From positions 2,101,501 through 2,165,500 of the forward strand of contig JAOTOL010001637.1 of assembly GCA_034440575.1 (NCBI GenBank): a stretch of DNA of 64,000 bases. Direction: 5' to 3'. Positions 1 through 12,988 of the stretch are shown here, piece after piece. Position 1 is the first letter of the stretch. Every line of letters starts with the position of its first letter. The position numbers were made by a program, and so were the translations under genes. The notes beneath the pieces were generated by a model. That model did no database searches. It saw only the letters and a list, made by a program, of their open reading frames with translations, and was not told where the DNA came from. The stretch is from Imbricaverruca yamaguchii (Eukaryota; Arthropoda; Thecostraca; Neoverrucidae).

Positions 1-36
1 CAGCACAGCACAGCACAGCAGAGCACAGCAGGACCA
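1..36. repeat. CAGCA microsatellite, truncated by window edge
   Basis: The window opens inside a short run of 5-bp CAGCA units with one GAGCA variant. Its left extent is unknown. Confidence 0.85.
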
Positions 37-1470
37 CGGCATGGGCGGTCGGTCCGGTGCGCGGTGGAGGGACACCGGTGAAAACTCGCCATCGCGCTCC
101 ACGGCTGGCTGACCTCGGCTTCCGCGGTCATCGCCTTCTGGCGGCCGCTGACATCGACACATCGGCCACTTCTTACGGTCCGTGCACAGTTTCCCTTCGT
201 GCAGACGGGACGGCGAGATCAGCGATGACATCGCAGATGCGGTCGCGCCCGCCCCTATCACTCGCCGCATCTCGGCCTAAAAGTGTGCTGACCCGCGGCC
301 ACACACCAGCCACGGAGCTGGCCTTCCCGGCTGACCTCTCTCGAGTGGACCGTGTCATACGTCAGAGCCGGCAGAAAGATGTCTTCTAAACAATCGCATT
401 ATGCAACGGATTAGTGTATGTCATGTCCCTATGGATATATGGCCTGGTAAAACGTACCACATGCTGTGATGTATGTGCTTAAAATACATTTGTCAAAGGT
501 GTAAAATAGCACCAAGGAATATAAATATCCGTTTACTCTCTTGCTTTCGTAGATTATTAACCAAAGTAGCAATGACTCAGTCCGATAGGAGCCAACAGAT
601 GAGATGGACTTGTGTAGCAATTAAGTTATCATTAATTAACTCATCATTAACTCATCATAAATTCAATTCAATTTATTCATTTCGTCATTGGATTCAGGAT
701 ACCTTCAAACGCAATATTTTGAATTATTGAATTGAAGCATACATTTTAAAGTGTAAAGATTGAAGCAAATGTCCAGTTCATAGAGGTCTCTTTGTTGACG
801 TCGCATCACAAAAGTGTTACATGAAATTGGCATATCAACTCATATGAAGCTTATGAGTAGCTCAACTTGAATTCTGTTAATGTCCTTAACGAGCCATTTT
901 TGTCAAGGAACATCAATGCAGGCATGAGCCCCACACAATAAACTTAGATTGTTCGGTCAATGAATATTAGGTGAAAAACAGAAGTTGCCACGTTTTGTAA
1001 AGATCTTCACCACGGTTAAGATTGTTAGTGAACCACGCGAATGTGGAGAACCACCAGAGGAATACCCAAAGTGAGACAAAAAAGCTGACCAACACAGAAG
1101 ACGCCATGCTAGCGCTTGACTTCGTCGAGCAGCATCATTGCATCCCCGCTGCAGGGCTTCCACTAATCACGTGACCTACTCTAGGTGTTGGTGAAGTGAT
1201 GCAGTAAGTGATCTCTCGTGACTGCCAGTGTTCCCTGTACAGACTGGCAGTCGTGGCGTTTTTGCATGTCTCACTACGCCTTGTAACATGTGCAGCGAGT
1301 GAGATATGGTCCGGTGTCGGCGCAAGTCGTGGCCCTGTGGTACGAACGCTGTCCAGTCGCGTGTGGCGATATCGCTCAGCTGATGTGACAGACGTGGCGG
1401 GACATGGCCCTGATCTCAGCACGGAGTTCAGATGCGGCTCAGAACGACTGGCTGAGCCGGCCGTCAGCTC
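37..1470. other. Unique sequence without recognisable gene
   Basis: A GC-rich start (to about 380) passes abruptly into AT-rich DNA (380-1000). The open frames are short, overlap on both strands and resemble no family I know. No RNA gene is recognised. Confidence 0.6.
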
Positions 1471-1472
1471 AC

Positions 1473-1838
1473 ACGGCGGGATCACAAGGCCAGAGGTCCC
1501 CGTGGCAGTCGGTGTAGCACATGCTACCGGAGGTCCCCACGGCGGGATCACAAGGCCGGAGGTCCCCGTGGCAGTCGGTGCAGCACATGCTACCGGAGGT
1601 CCCCACGGTGGGATCACAAGGCCGGAGGTCCCCGTGGCAGTCGGTGCAGCACATGCTACCGGAGGTCCCCACGGCGGGATCACAAGGTCGGAGGTCCCCG
1701 TGGCAGTCGGTGCAGCACATGCTACCGGAGGTCCCCACGGCGGGATCACAAGGCCGGAGGTCCCCGTGGCAGTCGGTGTAGCACATGTTGCCATAGGTTC
1801 CCATGATCGGATCACAAGGTGTGGGTCCCGATGGCAGC
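1473..1838. repeat. 66-bp tandem satellite, about 5.5 units
   Basis: Units contain GATCACAAGGCCGGAGGTCC followed by GTGGCAGTCGGTGCAGCACA and repeat every 66 bp with few differences. Each unit is built of two related halves of about 33 bp, both carrying CGGAGGTCCCC. Because 66 is a multiple of three, stop-free frames run through the array on both strands. I read these as by-products, since several frames are equally open. Confidence 0.9.
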
Positions 1839-2215
1839 CAGTGTAGCACAGGCAGCCTGATGTCACCATGACAGGACTATAAGACTGGAGGTCCCTGTGG
1901 CGGTCATCGAAGCACAGGTCACCGAAGACCACTGGTACAGTCGCTGCAGGACAGCTTACCAGTGCCTCTGGAGCAGTCACTGCACCACAGCTCACCAGAC
2001 GCCCCTCCAGCAGTCACTGGAGCACAGGTTACCGAACGTCCCTTTGGCAGTCACTGCAGGTTTAGCGGAGGTTCCTGTGAAGTCACTGCAGCACGAATGA
2101 ACACTAGTCTCTCCTACATTCACTGCAGCCCACGTGGCCGGCGATTACTGTGACAGTCACTGCATCACAAGTGACCGCAGGCCGCTAGCGCAGGTGACCG
2201 GAGGTTCTCACGACC
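1839..2215. repeat. Degenerate extension of the 66-bp array (half-unit period)
   Basis: Blocks of the type GCAGTCACTGCAGCACAGGT, each followed by a diverged GGAGGTCCC-like piece, recur at roughly 33-37 bp. This looks like an older, eroded flank of the neighbouring satellite. Confidence 0.6.
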
Positions 2216-2461
2216 GACACCGCAGTCACGCTCCCCCGGACAATCCGTCCTAATGACCGAACAGCTCTAACGACCCAGTTATGAAAAATGCTGGTCTAAC
2301 GAGTCCGTCGTCTGCGCCGGTCCACGTTCGACGGAGATAAATCTCCGGCCGGTGGCCGAGGAGCCGATATCCTTTATTTGCTGGGGTCCTCGAGCCTTAT
2401 TCACGTGGAGTAAATATTTTGGCAATAAAGCCGGCAGCCGAGTCGAACAGCACAATGATTG

Positions 2462-2475
2462 GTCGCCATGGTAAC
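2462..2475 (+). promoter_or_regulatory. Candidate RFX X-box
   Basis: GTCGCCATGGTAAC fits the X-box palindrome GTYNCC-AT-RGNAAC, which RFX factors bind, typically upstream of ciliary genes in animals. An inverted CCAAT-like ATGATTGG lies immediately upstream (2454-2461), a pairing seen in some RFX/NF-Y promoters. No downstream ciliary gene can be identified here, so this is a motif match only. Confidence 0.35.
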
Positions 2476-4009
2476 AATGGCGGACAGGACCGGCGAAATG
2501 ACTCCCGGCCCAGGACATTGTCGCCGATTCCTGAGAATTATTCCCATTGTGTCACAGCATTCGCTCGGTGATCAATCTGAAGTGACATAACAAAGAGCAG
2601 CCTCGGCGGGACTCGAGCGGCCGTAGCCAGACCCTGGGGAACGGTTGAGGGTGAACCAAATCTCCGAGGGCATGGCCAGGTACAAATTCTGACGGCTGAT
2701 AACATGGCTGTAACTTTCCATCCAGCTGTAGCACTGGAGCGTCGATGAGAAGTGCTGCGCCACTCATAGCCTGCTACTCAATACTCATAGCTTCTCGCAC
2801 TCGAACTCACATACAACAGTCTTGATGGTTAAGTGGTTACGCTTTGGTACATACATGAGTGCATTCAGGTAACATGATGGTGCTGGTGATGGGCGGTCCA
2901 TTTTGAACACTCAGCTTTTGGATTAGCACACATTAGCTGCTCAAAAGGGCTAAGCTACGCCAGCGTATCGTGCAATGAATAGTTCTGGGAGTGAAGCAAT
3001 AAGCACGGTCTCTGAGCAGAATCCATCTGTCCGACCTCGCCGGCCGGTGCCACACCAAGAGAAGAGCACGGCGTGGGGGGGGGGGTTCGGAGATGGCTCG
3101 CTCAATCAGGCGAAGTCCTGTCGAACAATTCGACGCCCAGAAGATCTCAAACCGCGACCAGAATAACCTTAGACCAAATATCTCAATGCACCTGTTTCAG
3201 GGCGGAACTTTTCCGGATCTCCCGACGGCACCAGCTGGACGATAAATAACATTGTGGCATATTATATGAACAAAGGTTTTATGCTTATGATACGTGATGT
3301 TTCAGTTCATTTGTAACACAAATCTGACGCATGTAAGCTATGTTGGCTTAAGTGCACTACTCTTCATCATGGGGCGACCTTGTGCCAGACACGCCATATT
3401 TCTCCAACACTTTTAACGCGATTTCATCCGCACGAATAAATTGATTGAGTACTAACTACCTTATCTGACGGAATGCTGTGGCTTCCCTGACATTTATTGA
3501 TGGCGACATTAGCTTAATATCACTAACTAGTAGGATCAAGCCAGGTTTGCAAAACATAAAATATGCCTGATCGGCTGCAAGCATTTCGTTTTCCTTGTAC
3601 AAACAAGCCCGTGGCCGTACTTCCCGCCACGTTGACAATCCGAATAGCTGTGGGTGGTTTTTATTCGACATCATTAATCGATAAAAAGCACATGTATTCG
3701 ACTACTATAAGCCTGGGCATTCATGCCTCACTTTCCAACGCGAACCGGCAGTTGCACATGAATCGAAGCTGTATTACAAGGTTGGGGGAAAAACGCGTTG
3801 GTCTGCTGCAGTTACGATTGAAGCATTTCGCATTAATCAGGTGAAATAACTACTGCCCACAGACTGCTGTATATTCACAGAACAATTACATGCGCTTGCT
3901 AACATTTTCAACCGCACAAGAGCCGGACTCGCGTTTGTCGCATGGAATAATGCTTGCATGCATGCAGCTGCTGTGGAATCTGCGAATAAAACTAGAACAG
4001 ATTGTGGAA

Positions 4010-4040
4010 CAGATTATGCGCTTTCATAGAGCATAATCTG
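4010..4040. repeat. Perfect 10-bp inverted repeat
   Basis: CAGATTATGC at 4010-4019 pairs with GCATAATCTG at 4031-4040 across an 11-nt loop. A related ACAGATTGTGGA copy sits just upstream. The function is unknown, and it may be chance in AT-rich DNA. Confidence 0.4.
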
Positions 4041-5589
4041 TGGGCGGATAAAAAGTGCTAAGTGGAACAGAAATGCTTTGGTTCACCATGAAATCTTCAC
4101 ACAATGCGAGATTAGATCACATAATGACTAAGAAGAGGGCGTAGCATCATGAGCATGTCACCAATTATTCTGAGGATCATTTTTGAACAGCAGTTGCTGT
4201 AATCTACGTATAATATGATTACCTTACATGTAAGTCTTAGTCGTTTCTTCAAAAGCATGTAATTGATGTGCGATTACTGCTTCCGATTGTATCATCAATG
4301 TCATGTTTTCAGTATAGATGAGGGCTTAGATAATGTTACAATTTTAACCCCGGGAAACGTTTCAAGGGTGGTACATGCCGTTAATTGAATAAGATGATTT
4401 GTATGGCACATAGCAGTTCATAGAAGGTTAAATTGATGACTACACCTATAAACATGATTACAGACAATGCAGGCCTTTCAATGGCTGCATGCAGTGGTAC
4501 TCATAGACACGGGGCAAGGGACATGCGAAGCAATGCTGTTAAATTTCTGGTATTTTATCAAATGACACGTTTGCTGTTGCGTGAAAATCAAGTTTCAAAT
4601 AGCTTTCCCAAACTATGAGACTGGGTCTGCGGCGGTGATAGTCCCTGACACCCATGCATAAGTAACCATACATGCACGCTACTTGTATTTGGTGGTATGA
4701 CTGAAAAGTTAGCCGCAAATGATTCAGATATCAGATGACGTAATTAAAGCGAAATAAAGAACAAATAGAAAATATAATCAACCAATCAAGTACGCAATAA
4801 TCTAAGCGAAATATCAACGCTGCAGCTGCTAGTAACTCCATTCCCCGTGATAAATTTATGAAATATACCAAAATGCTGCAATGTTTGACAACAATGTTCA
4901 TAAAATTATTTCCTAAACTACTAGATCTGTGCCACAAAGCGATCGCAAAAACCAGGACACTGTAGGACATAACAATTTTTTGGTTAATTTCTTTGGCTAT
5001 AACTTTTACGCAAGTTCTTGTCGCCTATCCGAAAACATTCCCTTTATAGATTGTAATGAACGCCAGCGAGAGCGAGCCTCCTTGTTTTCGTTTTCACACG
5101 GACAAAATGTTTGCTCTAGAACCAAAAATGAATGGCAGGTATGAAAATGGCACGGTTCGATGCCATTAACATTATTTTTGAGAGTTCATCGTTTCCTACT
5201 TATTCTGAGATAGGTATATTTATGCGATGTCATGCCACACAGAATATCATCCAAAAGCAGATAACTAGTCGCTTTAGCGCAACAGGCAACAGTTGCCGCA
5301 GTTTGGCATCTCGAACGATGAGTCTGGATGACCCGGTGGTGTGCTTCTCATGACGAGACGACCCGAGCTGTGTCGGCCTCACGCCGCCGCCGCCATCTTC
5401 TCTCATGTGTACACGCCCGCAGATATTATACTTTCTCACATATTTCGTGGCGGTGCAGGGTGTTATCAGAACGACATCTGTGAGCACTACGGGACTCCGC
5501 CGGCCGGCCGGGAAAAAATGTCGTGCTCGGTAAATCTCGGCCACGTCCGGCCAGCGCCGTAAATCATGGCGGCGCTGTCACGGCGCCTG

Positions 5590-6240
5590 GGCCTGACAAA
5601 CAGACCGGTCCCGGCCGGACCGGTGACAAACAGACCGGTCCCGGCCGGACCGGTGACAAACAGACCGGTCCCGGCCGGACCGGTGACAAACAGACCGGAC
5701 CGGACCGGTGACAAACAGACCGGGTCAACCGGACCAGTGACAAACAGAACGGACCGGACCGGTGACAAACAGACCGGGTCAACCGGACCGGTGACAAACA
5801 GACCGGACCGGACCGGTGACAAACAGACCGGACCGGACCGGTGACAAACAGACCGGGTCAACCGGACCGGTGACAAACGGACCAGTCCCGGCCGGACCGG
5901 TGACAAACAGACCGGGTCAACCGGACCGGTGACAAACAGACCAGTCCCGGCCGGACCGGTGACAAACAGACCGAGTCAGTCGGACCGGTGACAAACAGAC
6001 CGGTCCCGACCGGACCGGTGACAAACAGACCGGACCAGACTGGACCGGTACCAAACATGCCGGGCCCGACCGCACTGGTGAAAAACAGACAGAATCATCT
6101 GGGCCGGTGACAAATAGACCGAGCTACCCGGACCGGTGACAAACTGACTGGGCCTGACTGGACCGGACCACCGACAAACAGACCGACCATCTGGACCGGT
6201 GACAAGCAGACCCGGCTCGACCGGACGAACCGATCTCACC
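5590..6240. repeat. 25-30 bp GC-rich satellite (GGTGACAAACAGACC units)
   Basis: The core GGTGACAAACAGACCGG recurs about 24 times. Spacers alternate between TCCCGGCCGGACC (30-bp unit), GACCGGACC (25-bp unit) and GTCAACCGGACC. The right end decays gradually after 6050. Translated frames give repeated VTNRPD-type strings on one strand and CLSPVR-type strings on the other, and neither looks like a protein. Confidence 0.9.
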
Positions 6241-9200
6241 TAACTGGCTAAACGAGATGTAGAGACAACAGCTTAAACAAAATGTTCATTTTACCCAAAT
6301 TTCGCGTAATAAATTGAGTATGCTTTGTAGTCTTCCCTTAGCTAATTATGAAAACTGTGTCTAAAATTGCAACATTTTATTTCGTAATTGTCATCATTTA
6401 ATTAAATGATTGCAATTGACTATTGTGCAAATTACGTCTTCTGAAGAAGTCATATGCAAATTGGTCGCCATACTGTAAGGGAAGGTACAAATATTCAGTC
6501 CAAATCTGGATCACGTTGCTATTACTGACTCCATGTTTGCCTTCTAGTGCATATGCCTAGTATCAATGGGCTTCCATCAAGCACTGCTCAGGTTAACGTT
6601 TATAAGTGGAAAACGCCATGGCGCAGGTATGATCTATTCCACACCAATGGTGCTTAGGTTTAAAATGAATATTCTTTCCAATAAATTTACATTTATTGGA
6701 AAGAATGGAAAGTCCAAAACACCGCTTCCCCCCCCCCAAAAAAAGAAGAAGTAATAATAAAGAGGAAGAAGGAAATTGACTGCGATTCTTCATTCATGGT
6801 AACGCCGATTGTTTTGCTGGATTGAGTCCTCTATTCAAGATCCCCGTATCGTCAAATTTAATAATTTATCTGTATTACTTGGTGTAAGCTAGGACTTTGC
6901 TTTGACTTTGGTATTTTCGAGAGCCTTAGTGGCATGCGATAGGAGACGTGCGAGGTCACGCTACTGGTGGCGCTTCGTTTGCACCTAGCGGCGGATGTTC
7001 AAACTGTAAGCATGCTATTGGGTCGCATGGTGACCGCGGCCGCTAGATGCAAAATCTTGAAGATAATTGTCAAAAACAAAGAAAGTATGCTATCTAGAGA
7101 TTTTGCACCACCTGTGATGGATACATTCATAATTTCTGTATCAGCTGATACCACTTAGACTCTAGTATAATGGTCGTTAGTAAACGTCAATTTTGTTCTA
7201 AGGTTATTAGGTCACCGGACTTCCCTATAGCTTAAGCATGGGGAACGCCGGAAGCATGATGTGGTCGCATGTGAAATTGAATATTTTGATCAAAGGATGG
7301 TAGGAACTAAAAATGCCCCCCCTGGAACGCCTTCAGAATTGATCGCTCGTTTCAATGAAGGTATTCCTGATCAACTGACACTACCGCTATACATCGTCAA
7401 ATTTGATTAAAGATGAAACAACATCGCAACGATGTCTGCGAGGACAATGTCCATTTGGTGCAGATGATAAGGGTGCTGGTGTACGGGACTTTACTTATTT
7501 TTTCGTCCTTCATATGAAACAAACCTTGTCTTAAATACATTATTTACCAAGCAGCATCATATAGATAATGCTAAAGTCACCACATGCGAAGGCAAATGTT
7601 TGTCCCCGCCTTCACCGCGAAGCGTGGGTACAGCCAGCCTGTTTTGAGTCGGATCGAGTGGTATACAAATTAATGCCAATTATTATAATACTCATATCTG
7701 GATACAGTAGGACCTGAACATAATATCATAAAATACCCTAAACCAAGAATGGTTTTTGTTTTCTTTTATTCCCTTGGATATGCCACTGCCCTCGCCATTT
7801 TCACCGTTACTGAATCCACCGGCATCGGCAAGACGAGTAAGCATCATAGGTGTGGAAACAGGACAGAAGTGGTATGGTCCCTCACTTTTCATAGTTCAAG
7901 GGGTTTGCCCCCTTCCACATACACATGCACACTTTTTGAGACGATCCTATGCCTCTGATGGACGTGGCATAGACGAGAACTTTGACTAAGGGGTCACGTC
8001 CTTTGACGTATGCAAGCTTACCATCAAAGCCCACCATACTCCGACCCAATATAAATTATAAGAGTGAGAGTGTTGAATGACTGAAAGCGGGCACCCCTAC
8101 CTATCCCAGCTAACATAGCATATTTGAGCCCTAGAGGCCTGTTCGCTCGAAGCTTTATGTATTTTAACTATAAGAATGATTGAGTATTTTGCAGCATTAC
8201 TTCGCATAAAAAATAACTAAAACACCCTCTCGTGCCGTGTCTACCCTATCCAAAGTCCGTCACGACACCCATGCATGATGTCACTAAGAGTCCATGCAAC
8301 TGCTAAAAAGTGGGGCACTTGTGTGCTGTTCATCAATGGTACGTTCACAAGCCCGGCGCCCCGCCACGACTTGAAGGTTGGTGAGATTCCTCAGCCTTTG
8401 GATTTATGAAGACGCTGAGCCTCCTCAGGAGTGTCTAACTGTTGTGGCTTATTCAGTTATTGTTGGGTAAATTAAATGTTGACACCTCGCTCAATCCACC
8501 AGAGTGGTCCGAAAAAATCATTCCGAACTGTCGCGAAGCTGAAGCTCTGATCTAAGGGTACACCAACGCACTCAAGTGGTGGAAGTTGTATTTGAACTCT
8601 TAAGAACCATTAACTTTGAAGTGATGTTGACTTTATGCTGTTAATCATGATTAGGCAGCAAGGGATCGAACATTATTGGGGTGGAGCGAATCAAACATCA
8701 GCATGGAGCAAACGATCCAGGATCAGTAGGTTAGCTTTATAGGTTTTTTTCTCACATTTTACTGTAATTTTCAGCATATATTGCAACACACAAAGTTGAA
8801 TTTTCTGTATTCTTTGGTTTGTCACTTAAAAATATTGGATTCATGACAAAAATGAGTGGTCATCTCGTTATATGATTATGGTAATAAATGTACTTTGTTT
8901 TTACTTTTCTTCATATTCTACAACAGTCATAACAACACATTTGCTGATGTTCGCATTCAACACCAATGCCTGAGGCATTCCAGATTTGGTGAGTGGCAAA
9001 CCAAGGGGAACAATATTCCACACTGGTGTTTAGCATCATTAATACTTTCTCCTATTAACACGACCTGTATATACATAATTATTGGGCTTTAAGATATTCA
9101 CAAGACAGGTTTTAAAAACATGTTACATGCAGTAGGCAAATAAAGGGGCTAGGTTAGGTTTAGTCAACTTTTTGCTTGCAAAAATTGCTATTTGTTCCTC

Positions 9201-12200
9201 AAGTTCCTTCTGTTCTTCAAAAACAACTTATGCTGTTAGTTCAGGGCAGGTTTTTCATTTGATATTTCGGAAGAAAAATTGTTATATTTTTTCTCCATCT
9301 TCCTAATTTTGTTTTCATGTATTAGAAGTTAGTCTAGGTTAGTCTAGACCAGGTTGCATTTTTCTTTTTAATTATCATTATTTGGTATGCTATATGACCC
9401 ACCCCAAAGCTCCTTTTTATGGTGTTACTTTTTCTGCCAACTAAGAAATACCAAATTGCAGAGGAAATGACTGGTCGTATCATGCTAACTACCCTTCTAA
9501 ATATTACATTGAGGAAAAAACCAACAATTACAAAATTACCTGAAGGGACAATACATAAGTACAATACGCTAAACTAAATTATGCATATCATAGGTATTGT
9601 GCCTTGAAATTTGTTTAGTATTTATTCCTTGTGAATTAATTAGCAGGACCAATGAGATCATACAAAACTGTGGAAAATGTGTGTATTAGCATAGTTTCAC
9701 CATTCTTGGAATTTTTCCAATACGTTTGTCAACACGATTAAGACAATGTGACCAATCATTTCCTCTGACAATAATTACTCAACATTTGGGAAGCAAAATG
9801 ATACCAAAAATGTTCTTTCATTCAGATTATATGATGTAACATGTATGCTAAAATGAGATATCATAACATTGCCTGAGCAAACCTAAATAGCATACAATCT
9901 AACAAGCCTAATAATGTAACCTAAGGTAACCTATCCATGCCTTTAGAAAAACAAATTAAGAAAATTAAAAATATTCAACCATTTTTCCTGGCTAACCTAG
10001 ACTGAAGTTTTTTTTTAAAGAAGAAAGCTCAATTTAAATATTAAAAACATTGAAAATTTACCCAGCACACAGGCTACCTTGCTTAGCATAACCCTTTGTG
10101 TGCTTCATAAGGGTGAAATGTGTGTAAAGTTTGTCATGGTTGCCTTAAACCACAATACCATTTGAACAAATTAAGATGATTTTGGCTTTAGGGTACCTTG
10201 GCTGCCATTTAGCCAATTAGCTTTTAAGCTGATTTCTTCTGACAAGAGGTTAAGCTTGGTTTGGTTAATTTATGCTCCATCATTATTCATAATGTAATTA
10301 TTCTTGGAATGTTACCCAACTCAAAGACCCTTTATTGCCTGGCTTCTGACATGTAGACATTTACAGAAGAATGTATTGGTCATACAAAAATGAAAATGAA
10401 AAAAATGATCTCCAAAATTTTGCAGAATGAAAACTGATATAACTGAAGCTAACAAAACATATTTGCTGTTTTCTTTATGGAGTTAAAATACATGCAAAAC
10501 ATGTGCTGTGAATGCCTTAAAATAAAGCAATACTGGAAGTTATGCACTCTTGCAGCAAATGTTTCATATACAATTTTACCAGGTATGGTGTGTAGGTACC
10601 CATATTGCCACAATCCTTCAAAACAAAGGACAAGCCTAAGCATACCATTTGCATGTAGCATCCAAATTAAACAAATCTGAACACTGCTTCAGAACTTGAA
10701 CATGTAGGTATCCAGACAGGGTATGCTTATCCAGCAAACTAACATTCAAATACTGGGATTGTGTGATGAATGCTGCCTATCCCCAGCTTGATGAGTATGG
10801 TCAATTTTGAATGTTCAGACATTTCTATAATGATTCTGAGATGTGGTATTCGGGGAAATTTCTTACTATATTATTTGCTAGTTGGAAAATTAAATATACT
10901 AAAAAGCACATGGTGAGGTACATTTCTCACTCTAATAATATTATGGCTTGTGTCCCTGTTTTCATTTTTTTCAATCCTGATATAGCTAATATCACCTACT
11001 TCCATATCACCTAGTATACAACAAAATGAATGTGATGCCATCAAGCTTCATTATGGGGCGAAAACGTAAGCAATCTATGTCATGCGGCGATGATTGTGCC
11101 AAGAGCGCCACTATGCGAACAAAATTAAGAGTATTTTCACAAGAAATTGCGCATGCGCAGAATGGATGTCCACCTTCAACACTAGCATGTCCCCTACCGG
11201 TGCATCTAAAACTAGCGCTACACATATAGCACGGGAGGGCACCCGAAAGACAAATCAAAATATTGTGGGTTGGAAGAATGCAATTCCATGTGAAAGAACA
11301 ATTATGTACCAAATAAATGCCAAAAAGAACTTTCACATGGTTCATAAATTAAATAGAGCTTCTAAATTGCCGGTTAGTGAAGTAGTTAAACGGACTTCAA
11401 CACAAAGTCAAAAGTATATCAACACAAGTCAAAAGTATATAGCTGATATTATAAAGGATTGGGTTGAATAGCAATCATTTACTCAGCCACAGACGTTTTG
11501 GAGGGATTGATGTATGTTTGCTCCTTGTTTTTCGCCACATTCGCCAGAGGTATGTACAACGTGCCCCTTTGAAGTCAGCCCTATATTGATAATGTTGAAA
11601 AGCCACAGCGACAAGAGCGCCCATAAAATAGATAATTTCGGCACTATTCGTAATTCACTATGACAACCATCTTCCTTTATGTTAACCCTATAAAAATAGC
11701 CACACGCACTTGCCACAATAGGCATTTTAATTCAATACAACGAAACAAAATTATGAAGGCGATGTTACATTTTTATGCTTATTCCTAGCATGCAATGTCA
11801 TTTTGAGCGCAATGTTAGCGGTTGTTGGTTGGAGGTCTCTAACTCGCAACACATAGCCTCCGGCCCCACTCACCCGACGGAGCCAATGTTTGTATCTATG
11901 ATCTGTAGGCATCGCAGTAGCATCTGCAAGCTTACACAATTTAGGCGACACGTGTGTGGCTAATCGAAATTCAAGCAGAGCGAATTTATTTCCAGCTAGG
12001 AGGCATCCACGCGGCGAGCTTTGTCGGATAACGGTTGCCTGCACCGCACCATCGGGGGATCTACAAGAACGGAGGGGAGAAGATTGGCAGATGTGTTCGA
12101 GCCAATGGGCACACCAGTATCCGTGACATGAGAGATGCCAATCGGCCGCTCCGCTGGGAGCGCCGTCGCTCGCCCATTAGATCTCTATCAATTTGTTTTA

Positions 12201-12240
12201 CTTCCTTCATTAGTTTCGCATCGTTACAGCTTGCAATAAA
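6241..12240. other. Long AT-rich unique region without recognisable gene
   Basis: About 6 kb of mostly AT-rich DNA with short open frames on both strands. I find no conserved domain, tRNA or transposase motif. It contains a long perfect hairpin at 6671-6706 and a lone TTAGG-like pair near 9150. The longest frames (about 110-125 codons near 11.0-11.5 kb) have no family resemblance that I can recognise. Confidence 0.55.
6671..6706. repeat. Perfect 15-bp stem inverted repeat
   Basis: ATTCTTTCCAATAAA (6671-6685) is exactly complementary to TTTATTGGAAAGAAT (6692-6706), with a 6-nt loop. The perfection suggests a recent foldback or a selected hairpin. No target-site duplication was identified. Confidence 0.55.
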
Positions 12241-12640
12241 CTAAACGTTCCGTTATTGGCGGGCGCGCGGTCGAGCGCGGCGCAAAAGCGCGCCGAATGA
12301 CTGTGCATAAATCGAGCCGAACTGCCTGGCTGTCAGGGGGGCCGCCGCTCGCCCAGTGTCATCCCATTGTTACGTCACCGCCGCAGACAATGGCGGACGG
12401 CGGGCGGCAGAAGCGGCGCACCCGCGTCAATTGGCGCCCCACCGCCGGCGGCCGGCCAGCCTCGATGGAGGAGCGTGAGCGGGGCGGCGTAGGTGACGCG
12501 TGGTGTCAGATCCGACCGTCTGCTTACCTGGCTGACCCGACACGGGTGGGAGGGGGGGAAGCTGACAGACGGTGTCAGTGGGAAGCTCGGGTAACGGCGA
12601 GTTCCCGGAGCGCACCGGATGGAACTATGGGAAGACTGCT
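12241..12640. promoter_or_regulatory. GC/CpG-rich island, candidate promoter region
   Basis: GC-rich, CpG-rich DNA between AT-rich flanks. It contains a CRE-like TTACGTCAC (12370-12378) and two SOX-like ACAATGG/CCATTGT elements. One of these is embedded in CAATGGCGGAC, which resembles a YY1 site. A 142-codon frame crosses it, but the composition is low-complexity and the protein is unrecognised. A promoter role is inference from composition and motifs. Confidence 0.3.
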
Positions 12641-12792
12641 GGGTTCGAATTGGATTCCTAGACTAATCTTGTTAAAGCTTAATCATGTCTTCCTCTTTGT
12701 CGGGAGTTCGAGCACGTTAATTTAAAGACGAGCATACCAAGCAGGGGTCTAGGACTGCAAGATCAGTTAGGAGGGGGCTCAGCCCTGGGTAG

Positions 12793-12974
12793 GGGCGGGG
12801 ATGGCCGAGTGGTTAAGGTTTCTGGCTATGGGTACCAAAGGTCCCGGGTTCGACACTAGCGCCACTCAGGACATTTCCCAATCCCGCGGTCCACCAGCGA
12901 AACAGTGTGGGCGGCGCCATTAGCCGTGAATGTGCATAAAGTGCGTCGTGAACCACCCAACAAACAACAACAAA
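12793..12974 (+). mobile_element. tRNA-derived SINE, copy A
   Basis: The head is tRNA-like. Box A TGGCCGAGTGG (12802-12812) matches the Pol III consensus fully, and box B GGTTCGACACT (12847-12857) matches at 9 of 11 positions. The body continues through GGACATTTCCCAATCC and GCATAAAGTGCGTCGTGAA to an AAC-rich tail. The flanks TCAGCCCTGGGTAG (12779-12792) and TCAGCCGTGGGTAG (12975-12988) match at 13 of 14 positions, a target-site duplication typical of LINE-mediated insertion. The same body recurs inverted at 44054-44222. Confidence 0.85.
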
Positions 12975-12988
12975 TCAGCCGTGGGTAG

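Larger units (their letters stand above)
2216..5580. other. Unique intergenic sequence
   Basis: Mixed-composition DNA with only short, unconserved open frames. It contains a G10 run near 3077, an RFX-like X-box at 2462 and a small perfect hairpin at 4010. No coding family was recognised in six frames. Confidence 0.6.

Noticed and set aside
5487..6239. Repetitive protein of VTNRPD/CLSPVR type
   Set aside because: Open frames on both strands of a 25-30 bp satellite with mixed unit length; no consistent frame.
12797..12863. Functional tRNA gene
   Set aside because: Boxes A and B are present, but the sequence continues as a repeated SINE body with target-site duplication, and box B has two mismatches.
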